Source: Flavobacterium notoginsengisoli (GTDB taxonomy: Bacteria; Bacteroidota; Bacteroidia; Flavobacteriales; Flavobacteriaceae). From it: a stretch of 64,000 nt of DNA. A model generated the notes under the pieces. The model did not search any database. It had not been told where the DNA came from and saw only the letters and a program-made list of their open reading frames with translations. The translations under genes and the position numbers were made by a program. Every line of letters begins with the position of its first letter. The first letter of the stretch is position 1. The DNA lies in contig NZ_JACHLB010000005.1 of assembly GCF_014207905.1 (NCBI RefSeq), positions 248,001 through 312,000 of the forward strand, read 5' to 3'. Of the stretch, positions 33,799 through 41,990 are shown piece by piece.

Positions 33799-35211
33799 TT
33801 ATCGAAGTTCTAAAAGTACAACATTTTCAACATGATGTGTCTGCGGAAACATATCTACAGGTCTAACACGTGTTACTTTGTATTTTTCATCCATTAAAGC
33901 CAAATCACGTGCTTGTGTTGCAGAATTACAACTTACATAAACGACTCTTTCTGGAGCAATTTTTAAAATTTGCTCCACAACATCTTTATGCATTCCGTCA
34001 CGAGGCGGATCTGTTATAATAACATCTGGTTTTCCGTGTTGAGCAATAAAAGCTTCATTAAATACTACTTTCATGTCTCCAACAAAAAACTCGCAATTAG
34101 TAATATTATTGCGTTCTGCATTGGCTTTAGCATCAATAATTGCTTCAGGAACACTTTCTACTCCGATTACTTTTTTTGCTTTTTTAGAAACAAACTGTGC
34201 AATTGTACCAGTTCCAGTATACAAATCGTAAACAGTTTCGTTTCCTGTTAATCCAGCAAATTCTCTTGTAATTTTGTATAATTCGTAAGCTTGGTCAGAA
34301 TTGGTTTGGTAGAAAGATTTAGCATTAATACTAAATTTTAAACCTTCCATTTCTTCTAAGATGTAGTTTCTTCCTTTGTAAAGAATAACGTCTTGATCGT
34401 AAATAGTGTCATTTTGTTTTCCGTTTACTACATATTGTAATGAAGTAATTTGAGGGAATTTCTCGTATAAATGATCTAAAATTAATTCTCTATTTTCTTT
34501 GTCATCTTCAAAAAACTGAATTAAAACCATGATTTCGCCAGTAGAAACGGTACGAATCATTACGGTTCTCAATAATCCAGAATGCTCTCTCGGATTGAAA
34601 AAAGCCAGATTATGCTCATTTGCAAATGCTCTGATCTCGTTACGAATTGCATTTGAAGGATCTTCTTGCAAATGACATTTATTAATGTCAAGAATTTTAT
34701 CCCACATTTTAGGAATGTGAAAACCTAAAGCATTTCTGTTTCCTAAATCTTCAGTGCTTCCAATTTCTTTTTCTGTAAGCCAACGGCTGTTTGAAAAAGA
34801 AAATTCCATTTTATTTCTATAGAAAAACTGTTTCTCAGAACCTAAAATATCTTCAAATTCTGGAAGCTCGATTTTTCCTATTCTCTGTAAATGATTTTTA
34901 ACTTCATTTTGTTTGAATGCAAGCTGTTGGCCATACTTCATATTTTGCCATTTGCAGCCTCCGCAAACGCCAAAATGTTCGCAGATTGGATCTACTCTGT
35001 AATCAGATAATTCATGAAATTGTACGGCTTTACCTTCGTAATATGCCTTTCTTTTTTTAAATGTTTGTACGTCCACAACATCTCCAGGTACCACATTCGG
35101 AATAAAGATTACTTTTCCGTCAGGCGCTTTGGCTACTGAAACTCCTTTTGCACCAGCATCAAGAACTTGAATTTGATGAAAGACAACTTTGTCTGTATTT
35201 TTTCTTCCCAT
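33799..35211 (-). CDS. rlmD: 23S rRNA (uracil-1939-C5)-methyltransferase RlmD
   Basis: 470 residues. An N-terminal TRAM domain is followed by the [4Fe-4S] motif CEHFGVCGGCKWQ (about 77-89), then the methyltransferase core with VYDLYTGTGTIAQF (SAM motif I), and the catalytic region TDPPRDGMHKDV and VYVSCNSATQARD with the nucleophilic Cys. It methylates U1939 of 23S rRNA in E. coli. It heads an operon with DUF6452 and DUF6048 genes. The ATG at 35211 is preceded so closely by a -7 box that the transcript may be leaderless. Confidence 0.94.
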   Translation of the reverse strand: MGRKNTDKVVFHQIQVLDAGAKGVSVAKAPDGKVIFIPNVVPGDVVDVQTFKKRKAYYEGKAVQFHELSDYRVDPICEHFGVCGGCKWQNMKYGQQLAFKQNEVKNHLQRIGKIELPEFEDILGSEKQFFYRNKMEFSFSNSRWLTEKEIGSTEDLGNRNALGFHIPKMWDKILDINKCHLQEDPSNAIRNEIRAFANEHNLAFFNPREHSGLLRTVMIRTVSTGEIMVLIQFFEDDKENRELILDHLYEKFPQITSLQYVVNGKQNDTIYDQDVILYKGRNYILEEMEGLKFSINAKSFYQTNSDQAYELYKITREFAGLTGNETVYDLYTGTGTIAQFVSKKAKKVIGVESVPEAIIDAKANAERNNITNCEFFVGDMKVVFNEAFIAQHGKPDVIITDPPRDGMHKDVVEQILKIAPERVVYVSCNSATQARDLALMDEKYKVTRVRPVDMFPQTHHVENVVLLELR

Positions 35212-35215
35212 AGCG

Positions 35216-35223
35216 CAAAAATA
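35216..35223 (-). promoter_or_regulatory. -7 box of rlmD; possible leaderless transcript
   Basis: On the minus strand TATTTTTG is a full match, only 5 nt before the ATG at 35211. Transcription starting about 7 nt after the box would fall on or beside the start codon. Confidence 0.5.
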
Positions 35224-35367
35224 AGCCTTTGAAAACTTTTACAAATTTTATTTATAAAATTTTTTAGAAATTCTTTAAAAAATTAGTTTAATCCAGTTTA
35301 AAAGTTAATTTTGTTTGTGTAATAAACCCAAAGAATTACAGTTTTAACCTACTATTATTGTTGCTTT

Positions 35368-36417
35368 ATGAAGTTGTATCATACACTCTCACGAATAAGC
35401 TTTCTTAAAAGAAGTTATGCTTTTAAATTTCTATTTGTTGCATTTATTGGTATTCATATCCCTTTAATCGGAATTTTATTTTTTGTACTCTATTTTCAGC
35501 ACAGTATTTCGCCAACTTCTATTCTTGTATTTTCTTTGTTAATGACCTTGATCGCAACGGCATTGACACTATTGATTTTAAATCGATTAATAAAACCTAT
35601 AGAAATAGCCTCAAAAGCATTAGACGATTATAGAAGTACACGAAAATTATCGGTTTTGCCAACAGAATATACAGACGAAGCTGGTTTATTAATGTGTAAT
35701 ATTCAGGAGTCTATTTATGAGGCAGAAGGTTTTATTAACGAAAAACAAGATTTAATTTATATGCTTTCGCATGATTTAAAGAACTTTGCTGGTAATCCGC
35801 AAGGTTTAGCTAAATTAATCATAAGCGAAGAACCTTCGGATTCTGTTAAAAATCTAGCAGAATTAATTTGTGAATCTACCAATCTTCAATTTAGATATAT
35901 TGAAAACTTCATTAAATTATTAAAAGAACAAGATGAAGTTGTCAAAGTAAATCAAGAAACTAAAACGGTTTTATTTCCTAATATTCTTCCTTTTGTAAAT
36001 GAACAAGTCGAGCAACGTTTATTCGATAAAAAAATAACACTCAATTTAGTTTTAGAATGTGTCGAAGCCAAACTAAAAATCGACGAAGGTTTGTTGATTC
36101 AGGTTTTAGTGAATTTGATTAGCAACGCCGTAAAATTCTCTTATTTTGATAGCGAAATTAAAGTCCGAATCTATTCTGAAGATTCTAAATTAATCCTTAC
36201 CGTAAAAGATAACGGAATCGGTTTTGATAAAAATCAAATAGAAGAATTGTTTAAAAAATTCACCAAAATGAGCCGTTTAGGAACCGCAAATGAAGGCTCT
36301 ACCGGAATCGGACTGTATCTTTGCAAAAAAATAATCGAACGAAACAAAGGTCGATTGACAGCATCAAGCGATGGCAAAAACCGTGGTGCCGAATTTAGAA
36401 TAGAGTTTGATATCTAA
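35368..36417 (+). CDS. Sensor histidine kinase
   Basis: 349 residues. Two N-terminal membrane helices (about 17-40 and 45-70), a HAMP-like linker, then a DHp domain with the H-box YMLSHDLKNFAGNPQG (His near 135) and an HATPase_c domain: N-box LISNAVKFS, G1 DNGIGFD, F-box and G2 GSTGIGLYLC. No response regulator gene is adjacent, so the partner is elsewhere. No large periplasmic sensor domain is visible between the two helices. Convergent with the downstream lipoprotein gene with only 13 bp between. Confidence 0.92.
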   Translation: MKLYHTLSRISFLKRSYAFKFLFVAFIGIHIPLIGILFFVLYFQHSISPTSILVFSLLMTLIATALTLLILNRLIKPIEIASKALDDYRSTRKLSVLPTEYTDEAGLLMCNIQESIYEAEGFINEKQDLIYMLSHDLKNFAGNPQGLAKLIISEEPSDSVKNLAELICESTNLQFRYIENFIKLLKEQDEVVKVNQETKTVLFPNILPFVNEQVEQRLFDKKITLNLVLECVEAKLKIDEGLLIQVLVNLISNAVKFSYFDSEIKVRIYSEDSKLILTVKDNGIGFDKNQIEELFKKFTKMSRLGTANEGSTGIGLYLCKKIIERNKGRLTASSDGKNRGAEFRIEFDI

Positions 36418-36430
36418 TTTTCTTTGGTTT

Positions 36431-36832
36431 TTAGTACAATGCTGTTGCGTAACTTAATTTAGGTTTTCCATCAACGCAATCTACTCCGGTTGGAGGGATT
36501 ACAACATCGCAGGTTGACATTATATTCCATTTTATGTCATAAGCAGTTTGTGCGTCGGTGTATGCTTTTACTTTGGCAAGAAATGCTTCTTTATTTATTT
36601 TTTTTGAGTATGGAATAAAAAGTGCTACGCCTCCACAGGCTTTAGTGCCAAGCGGCGTAAAATCCCAATCTTTTGCATCCGTACATGATTGTGTAGTTGC
36701 TAGAGAAAGTGCAATAATCTCCTGATGCATTTTTTCTAATTTTGCAGCTTCTTGTTCTTGAGTGGTTGCTTCATCATTTGTGCAAGAAGATAAAAATAAG
36801 GTTGCAAGTAAAATAAAACTTAGTCTTTTCAT
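36431..36832 (-). CDS. Small hypothetical lipoprotein
   Basis: 133 residues with a signal and lipobox LSSC, Cys17. A helical segment EQEAAKLEKMHQEIIALSLA is followed by a Cys-containing domain with CTDAKDWDFTPLGTKACGG and CDVVIPPTGVDC, four cysteines in two pairs. It may be disulfide-bonded in the periplasm. No family recognised. Confidence 0.7.
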   Translation of the reverse strand: MKRLSFILLATLFLSSCTNDEATTQEQEAAKLEKMHQEIIALSLATTQSCTDAKDWDFTPLGTKACGGVALFIPYSKKINKEAFLAKVKAYTDAQTAYDIKWNIMSTCDVVIPPTGVDCVDGKPKLSYATALY

Positions 36833-36961
36833 GGTTAGTGATTTTATAGTTAGTTTTATTATTAGATGTGGTGATTCACAAATGGTTGCGTGAATATAAA
36901 AAAAAACTGAGATACATGAGCAAAAATGCAGTATCTCAGAATTTAAAATGTCTTTAAAAAA

Positions 36962-37948
36962 TTACCAAAGCTGATGAACAGCAGGTTTTATCAATTCATC
37001 GTAAATTTTATTCATTTCCGAAATTTGTTCATTCGATAATTTAGGAGCGTCATAAACCGATAAATTCGATAAAACATGATTTACTTTTGATGCGCCTGGA
37101 ATAATACAGCTAATTTCATTAAAACTCAAAATCCATTGTAATGCAATTGGAGCAAGATTTTCAGATCCTGGAAATAAAGCTTTTAATCTTTCAACAGCTT
37201 TTAGACCTAAATCATAGTCAATACCAGAGAAAGTTTCTCCTTTATCGAAAGCTTCGCCATTGCGATTAAAATTACGATGATCTTGAGGTTCGAAAGTAGT
37301 GTTTTTGCTGAATGTACCCGTTAAAAGTCCGCTTGCAAGAGGAACTCTCGCGATAATTCCGATATCTTTCTTCTTCGCTTCTGAGAAAAATAACCCAGAT
37401 GGACGCTGACGAAATAGGTTGAAAATAATTTGAACAGTAGTTACGTTATCATATTCAATTGCTTTTAAGGCTTCTTCGACTTTTTCTACACTGACACCAA
37501 GATTAAGGATTTTTCCCTGTTCTTTTAATCGGTCAAAAAGTTCAAATATTTCAGGACGATAATATACTTCTGTAGGCGGACAATGCAATTGAATCAAGTC
37601 TAAAGTTTCTAAACCTGTTCTTTTCAAACTGTCTTCCACAAATTTCTGAAGTACTTTTGGCGAATATCCTTCATTAACATGTGGATTGATCTGACGACCG
37701 CATTTTGTGGCAACAAAAATTCGTTCAGAACGAGAGCGAACGACTCTTCCAACAGCAGTTTCACTTAACCCGTTTTCATAAACATCAGCAGTATCAATAA
37801 AATTTACGCCGTTGTCAATAGCAGTATTTAAAAGTTCGTCGGCAGTTTTATCATCAAAACCCGATCCCCATTTTCCTCCAACTTGCCAAGTGCCAAGCGA
37901 AATTTCAGATATATTAAAATTTGTTTTTCCTAGTTTTCTGTAGTTCAT
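36962..37948 (-). CDS. Aldo/keto reductase
   Basis: 328 residues of the (beta/alpha)8 AKR superfamily. Catalytic tetrad: Asp and Tyr in DTADVYENGLSE, Lys in VATKCGR, and His in LIQLHCPP. Start MNYRKLGKTNFNISEISLGTW is a classical AKR start. Reduces aldehydes or ketones with NADPH; substrate unknown. Upstream is the TTAGAACC repeat zone. Confidence 0.92.
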   Translation of the reverse strand: MNYRKLGKTNFNISEISLGTWQVGGKWGSGFDDKTADELLNTAIDNGVNFIDTADVYENGLSETAVGRVVRSRSERIFVATKCGRQINPHVNEGYSPKVLQKFVEDSLKRTGLETLDLIQLHCPPTEVYYRPEIFELFDRLKEQGKILNLGVSVEKVEEALKAIEYDNVTTVQIIFNLFRQRPSGLFFSEAKKKDIGIIARVPLASGLLTGTFSKNTTFEPQDHRNFNRNGEAFDKGETFSGIDYDLGLKAVERLKALFPGSENLAPIALQWILSFNEISCIIPGASKVNHVLSNLSVYDAPKLSNEQISEMNKIYDELIKPAVHQLW

Positions 37949-37949
37949 T

Positions 37950-38080
37950 TTTTTTAAGGTTCTAAGGTTCTGAGGTGCTAAGATTCTAAGTTTTTTTCTA
38001 AAGTTGCTGAGATTCTGAGATACAAAGTTTTTTAGTTATCCAAATCTTAGCATCTTAGAACCTTAGCAACTTAGTATCTT
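37950..38080. repeat. TTCTAAGGTTCTGAGG word repeat, copy 3
   Basis: TTCTAAGGTTCTGAGG, GCTAAGATTCTAAG on the left and CTTAGCATCTTAGAACC, AACTTAGTATCTT on the right, in inverse orientation, like the blocks at 31310-31446 and 32436-32476. The 133-bp space between the aldo/keto reductase and cysM holds little else. Confidence 0.65.
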
Positions 38081-38081
38081 T

Positions 38082-38969
38082 TTAATCAAATAAATCCGAA
38101 GACAAATAGCGATCGCCTCTATCGCAGATAACGGCAACCACAACTCCAGATTCTAATTTTTCGGCAATTTTTAAGGCAACGGCAACAGAGCCTCCGCTGC
38201 TCATTCCTGCAAAAACACCTTCTTCAAGAGCTAATCTTTTCGTCATCGCGCGAGCTTCTTCTTCGCTTACATCAACAACAGTATCAACTTTTGATGCGTC
38301 GAAAATTTTAGGAAGATATTCTTGTGGCCATTTACGAATTCCAGGGATCTGAGAACCGTCGCTTGGCTGCGCACCAACAATTTGAACATTCGGATTTTTC
38401 TCTTTCAAATATGTAGAAGTTCCAATAATAGTTCCTGTTGTTCCCATTGCCGAAACAAAATGTGTTACAGTTCCATCCGTATCGTTCCAGATTTCTGGAC
38501 CTGTTGTTTTGTAATGTGCTTTCCAGTTGTCATCGTTTGCAAACTGATTTAGCATCAAATAACCGCCTTGCGCTACTTTTTTGTCTGCATAATCACGAGA
38601 ACCGATGATTCCTTCGCTTGCAGGCGTTAAAATAACAGTTGCACCGTAAGCACGCATAGTTTGAGTTCTCTCTTTTGTAGAATCTTCTGGAAGAACTAAT
38701 TCTATTTCTATACCAAATAATTGCGCAATCATTGCTAAAGCAATTCCAGTATTTCCGCTCGTTGCTTCAATTAATTTGTCACCTTTTTTAATGTCGCCTC
38801 TTTCTAAAGCAGCAGCAATCATATTGTAGGCCGCTCGGTCTTTTACGCTTCCTCCAGGATTATTTCCTTCAAGTTTAAGTAAAAGTTTGACATTTTTATT
38901 AGGAACCAAATTAACTGTTTCCATCAACGGAGTATTGCCAATGAGGTTTAGTAATTTATGTGAATTCAT
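38082..38969 (-). CDS. cysM: Cysteine synthase B (O-acetylserine sulfhydrylase)
   Basis: 295 residues, fold-type II PLP enzyme. The PLP lysine is in NPGGSVKDRAA (near residue 42); the substrate loop TSGNTG is at about 69-74; the phosphate-binding motif GTTGTI is near 176. Makes cysteine from O-acetylserine and sulfide. The overlap-tight spacing with the serine acetyltransferase gene (1 bp) shows they form one operon that runs both steps. Confidence 0.94.
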   Translation of the reverse strand: MNSHKLLNLIGNTPLMETVNLVPNKNVKLLLKLEGNNPGGSVKDRAAYNMIAAALERGDIKKGDKLIEATSGNTGIALAMIAQLFGIEIELVLPEDSTKERTQTMRAYGATVILTPASEGIIGSRDYADKKVAQGGYLMLNQFANDDNWKAHYKTTGPEIWNDTDGTVTHFVSAMGTTGTIIGTSTYLKEKNPNVQIVGAQPSDGSQIPGIRKWPQEYLPKIFDASKVDTVVDVSEEEARAMTKRLALEEGVFAGMSSGGSVAVALKIAEKLESGVVVAVICDRGDRYLSSDLFD

Positions 38970-38970
38970 T

Positions 38971-39762
38971 TTATTTTTTTTCTTTGATTTTAACTTCAGT
39001 TGTAGTGGTGTTCAAAACGATAGAATCTGCCGGAATCGATTTTGTAATCCATGAATTTCCTCCTACAATGCTATTTTTTCCTATTACAGTTTCGCCTCCG
39101 AGAATTGTTGCATTAGCATAAATGCAAACATTATCTTCTACAGTTGGATGCCTTTTTGCATTTTTCATTTCCTTGCTTACGCTCAAAGCACCAAGCGTAA
39201 CGCCTTGATAGATTTTTACATTCTTTTTAATAACGGTCGTTTCACCAATTACAATTCCAGTAGCGTGATCGATAAAAAATGGCGATTCAATGTTCGCTCC
39301 AGCATGAATATCGGTTCCTGTAATTCGGTGTGCATATTCGCTCATTAAGCGAGAAAAAAGGAGCAAGTCTAGTTTGTACAATTCATGGCTTAATCTGTAA
39401 ATAGCGATCGCGTAAAAACCTGGATATGCTAAGTAAACTTCATCGATACTATTAGAAGCAGGATCATTCTCTAAAATATATTCGGCATCTTGATTTAATT
39501 TTTCTAAAACACCAGGAAGTTTTTCAAGAAATCGGTCCCAAATAGAACCACATAAATTTTGCGGTTTTTTACAAGCCAAAACAGCTATTTCTTTAAAACG
39601 GATTTCTAATTCGTCAATGCTTTCGTCTAAAGCTGCATTCGAATCAAAAAGAGTATAAAAAAGCTTTTCAGTAAAGTCTTCTGTTTTTGTTTTAATACCG
39701 TAATTTATGTGCGAATGGCTCTTTAAAGCCTTTATATTTTGTATGATATTGTCTTTTGTCAC
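38971..39762 (-). CDS. cysE: Serine O-acetyltransferase (EpsC/CysE)
   Basis: 263 residues from the GTG at 39762, beginning VTKDNIIQNI. The hexapeptide-repeat C-terminal half shows GTDIHAGANIESPFFIDHATG, VIGETTVIKKN and KIYQGVTLGALS, the standard CysE left-handed beta helix with catalytic His and Asp. Makes O-acetylserine from serine and acetyl-CoA, feeding cysM one base downstream. The longest frame extends to 39828 but adds a hydrophobic stretch unlike the family. Confidence 0.85.
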   Translation of the reverse strand: MTKDNIIQNIKALKSHSHINYGIKTKTEDFTEKLFYTLFDSNAALDESIDELEIRFKEIAVLACKKPQNLCGSIWDRFLEKLPGVLEKLNQDAEYILENDPASNSIDEVYLAYPGFYAIAIYRLSHELYKLDLLLFSRLMSEYAHRITGTDIHAGANIESPFFIDHATGIVIGETTVIKKNVKIYQGVTLGALSVSKEMKNAKRHPTVEDNVCIYANATILGGETVIGKNSIVGGNSWITKSIPADSIVLNTTTTEVKIKEKK

Positions 39763-39952
39763 AATGGTAAAAATGAATGAATAATTTTGGAACGTTAAAA
39801 GTAAGGTGTTTTTTGGAAATAAAGTCACGATTTAACTAAAGAAATTTTCTGTAGAATATCATATTTGTGATAAAAAAGCAATTGTAAACGAGGCTTTTTT
39901 ATAACATTCTTAAGAAGTTATTTACGTAAATTAGCCTATAAAATTTACAAAA

Positions 39953-40654
39953 ATGAAAAACAATCAAACATTTAAAAGTGCTATTTCGGGACTTCCTTTT
40001 TCTGAAAGTGAAAAAATCTGCGGAAAATCTATTCATGATCCAATTTTGGGTTTAATTAAAAAAGAATTTCCCGATTTTAATGATGATGATTGTATTGCTG
40101 TAAACGAGTTGAATTTATATCGCCAAAAATACATTTCGAATTACCTTTCGACAGAAATCGGAGCACTTTCGGCTATGGAAAAAAGCGTTATTTCGTCTTT
40201 AAAAGATGATAAATCAATCGTAAGTAGCGTAGAAGACGAGGAAGAGCCTCGAAATCTTGGGCAAAGAGTGGCAGATAAAGTAGCAGATTTTGGAGGTAGC
40301 TGGACTTTTATTATCTCGTTTGTGGTTTTTATTACCATTTGGATTAGCTCAAATGTTTATATTTTTCTAAATAAAGGTTTCGATCCTTATCCGTTTATTC
40401 TCTTAAATTTAATTCTTTCTTGTGTTGCTGCTTTGCAGGCTCCGGTAATTATGATGAGCCAGAATCGTCAGGAAGAAAAAGATCGAAATCGTGCTAAAAA
40501 AGATTATATGATTAATCTAAAATCAGAATTAGAAATCAGAATGATTCACGATAAAATTGATCATTTGATTATGCATCAGCAACAAGAATTAATCGAAATT
40601 CAGAAAGTTCAAATTGAGATGATGAATGATATTTTGGATCAGATTAAGAAGTAG
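39953..40654 (+). CDS. DUF1003 family membrane protein
   Basis: 233 residues. A soluble N-terminal half is followed by the DUF1003 core: ADKVADFGGSWTFII, two membrane helices (about 118-140 and 148-170), the APVIMMSQNRQEEKDR motif, and a C-terminal helix rich in charged residues. Function of the family is not established. Monocistronic; the divergent cysE promoter lies about 190 bp away. A TAAATTAG box near 39927-39934 (one mismatch) may serve as -7. Confidence 0.85.
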   Translation: MKNNQTFKSAISGLPFSESEKICGKSIHDPILGLIKKEFPDFNDDDCIAVNELNLYRQKYISNYLSTEIGALSAMEKSVISSLKDDKSIVSSVEDEEEPRNLGQRVADKVADFGGSWTFIISFVVFITIWISSNVYIFLNKGFDPYPFILLNLILSCVAALQAPVIMMSQNRQEEKDRNRAKKDYMINLKSELEIRMIHDKIDHLIMHQQQELIEIQKVQIEMMNDILDQIKK

Positions 40655-40720
40655 AATTAATTAAAATTTCATTTTTTAAAATCACAAATTCCAAAAAGAG
40701 GGCCGTTTTTTTTCGAAAAT

Positions 40721-41005
40721 CTAAAAATAAAAATGCTTTAGATAATAGCCAATAATTATAAAAACGAAATTCAAAATTGCCATTTTCCAAACTAGTTTTT
40801 TATTTTTTTTTGATTTGTCTAAAAAATGAAATAATACAAAAAACAAAAATAAAAGACAGGAAAATATCGCTGGATACATTTTAAAAGCGGCTAAAAATTC
40901 GCCTTGAAAAAGTAAGAATAACGAGCGCTGAAAACCACATCCTAAACAGTCAAAACCAAAGATGGTTTTGAAGAGGCAAGGAATCATATATTGCTCTAAA
41001 TTCAT
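40721..41005 (-). CDS. DUF2752 family small membrane protein
   Basis: 94 residues from the ATG that begins MNLEQY. The family motif IPCLFKTIFGFDCLGCGFQRSL places two cysteines (CLGC) near residue 20, followed by two or three hydrophobic helices. DUF2752 proteins are small inner-membrane proteins of unknown role. A longer frame starts with a TTG at 41023 that falls inside the TAAAATTG promoter-like box (41020-41027), so the ATG is preferred. Confidence 0.75.
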   Translation of the reverse strand: MNLEQYMIPCLFKTIFGFDCLGCGFQRSLFLLFQGEFLAAFKMYPAIFSCLLFLFFVLFHFLDKSKKNKKLVWKMAILNFVFIIIGYYLKHFYF

Positions 41006-41084
41006 GGCAGTTCTTTTTTGCAATTTTACTAAAAAAATGTGACAAAGGTTTCGGGTAGGATGAAAGTGCTATTTGAAAGTTTTA

Positions 41085-41092
41085 TACTTTTG
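41085..41092 (+). promoter_or_regulatory. -7 box of the small-protein/Smr operon
   Basis: TACTTTTG matches TAnnTTTG exactly and lies 20 nt before the ATG of the 57-codon gene at 41113. Confidence 0.6.
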
Positions 41093-41112
41093 GAATCTTA
41101 AACTTTGAGTAA

Positions 41113-41286
41113 ATGAAAGCTTTTAAAATTATAATAATGATTCTTGCGATTTCGGTTGCGTTGTATGAGCAAGTTTCTGAAGAAAAAAATATCTATATCA
41201 TGATTGTTGCAATTGTGGTTTTCATGTTTGGAATGATGCAATTGAGCGCAAAAACGCCAAGTAAAAATAACGATAAAGAAGAGTAG
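41113..41286 (+). CDS. Small two-helix membrane protein upstream of the Smr gene
   Basis: 57 residues (MKAFKIIIMILAISVALYEQ...). Two hydrophobic helices (about 4-18 and 27-43) and a charged tail ending NNDKEE. It begins 21 nt after a perfect -7 box, ends one base before the ATG of the Smr-domain gene, and is thus very likely the first gene of a two-gene transcript. Family not known. Its minus-strand shadow frame is not a gene. Confidence 0.7.
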   Translation: MKAFKIIIMILAISVALYEQVSEEKNIYIMIVAIVVFMFGMMQLSAKTPSKNNDKEE

Positions 41287-41287
41287 G

Positions 41288-41839
41288 ATGTTGGTAAAAG
41301 GAGATAAGGTTTCAGTACTCGATGAAGCCATAAACGGAACAGTAGTTTCGGTCAAAAATAACGAAATTTTAATAGAAACTACAGATGGATTTACGATGAC
41401 ATTTTTTGTCAACGAATTGCTTAAAATACAAGATTCCAGTAATTTAATGAATTCTATTAAAAGAATTAATTTAGATGAAGTTTCAAAAGAAAAAACAGAG
41501 CCAAAACCGAGAAGTTTTGTTAAAGAAAAGAAAGATAAACGTGATTTTGGAGTTCCAGAATTCGATTTACACATCGAAAAATTAGTTCCCAATAAACGCG
41601 GAATGTCGAATTATGATATTTTGACTTTACAGACAGAAACAGCAAAAAGGCATATCGAATTTGCTATTAGAAATCGCATTCCTAAAATCGTTTTTATTCA
41701 CGGCGTTGGCGAAGGAATTTTAAAAGCCGAACTTGATTTTTTGTTAGGACGTTATGACGGAATAGATTTTCAAGACGCCAATTATCAAAAATATGGTCTT
41801 GGTGCGACCGAAGTTTATTTTAGACAAAACAATAAATAA
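41288..41839 (+). CDS. Smr-domain (MutS2-type C-terminal) protein
   Basis: 183 residues. A small N-terminal beta domain (KGDKVSVLDEAINGTVVSV) precedes a basic linker and an Smr domain with PEFDLHIEKL, then IPKIVFIHGVGEGILKAEL, the conserved Smr nuclease-like signature (LDxH and HGxGxG motifs). Smr domains nick or cleave DNA or RNA in mismatch repair or ribosome quality control. The exact role here is unknown. It follows the 57-codon gene by one base. Confidence 0.88.
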   Translation: MLVKGDKVSVLDEAINGTVVSVKNNEILIETTDGFTMTFFVNELLKIQDSSNLMNSIKRINLDEVSKEKTEPKPRSFVKEKKDKRDFGVPEFDLHIEKLVPNKRGMSNYDILTLQTETAKRHIEFAIRNRIPKIVFIHGVGEGILKAELDFLLGRYDGIDFQDANYQKYGLGATEVYFRQNNK

Positions 41840-41879
41840 AGTAATTTTAAAGCGCTCAAATACTTTCATTTTTGAGCAT

Positions 41880-41944
41880 AAAAAAACGTCTGTTTTTTGA
41901 TCTGATTTCTTTTAAAATCAGCTTCGAAAAACAGACGTTTTTTT
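41880..41944. terminator. Bidirectional terminator with nested hairpin
   Basis: AAAAAACGTCTGTTTTT and AAAAACAGACGTTTTTTT form the outer stem, with GATTT/AAATC as a second stem in the loop. Lies between convergent Smr and lipoprotein genes. Confidence 0.85.
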
Positions 41945-41990
41945 GTAAGAATATTTTTTTTTGATTTCTCAGAGAAATCGGTTTGGATTA

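Noticed and set aside
21432..38080. CRISPR array
   Set aside because: The intergenic repeats are inverted and variable, with no regular spacer length or identical direct repeats, and there are no cas genes.
41098..41592. A 164-codon minus-strand frame antisense to the small gene and the Smr gene
   Set aside because: It is rich in Ser, Phe and Asn without any motif, and overlaps two plus-strand genes that have a promoter box, family signature and tight spacing.
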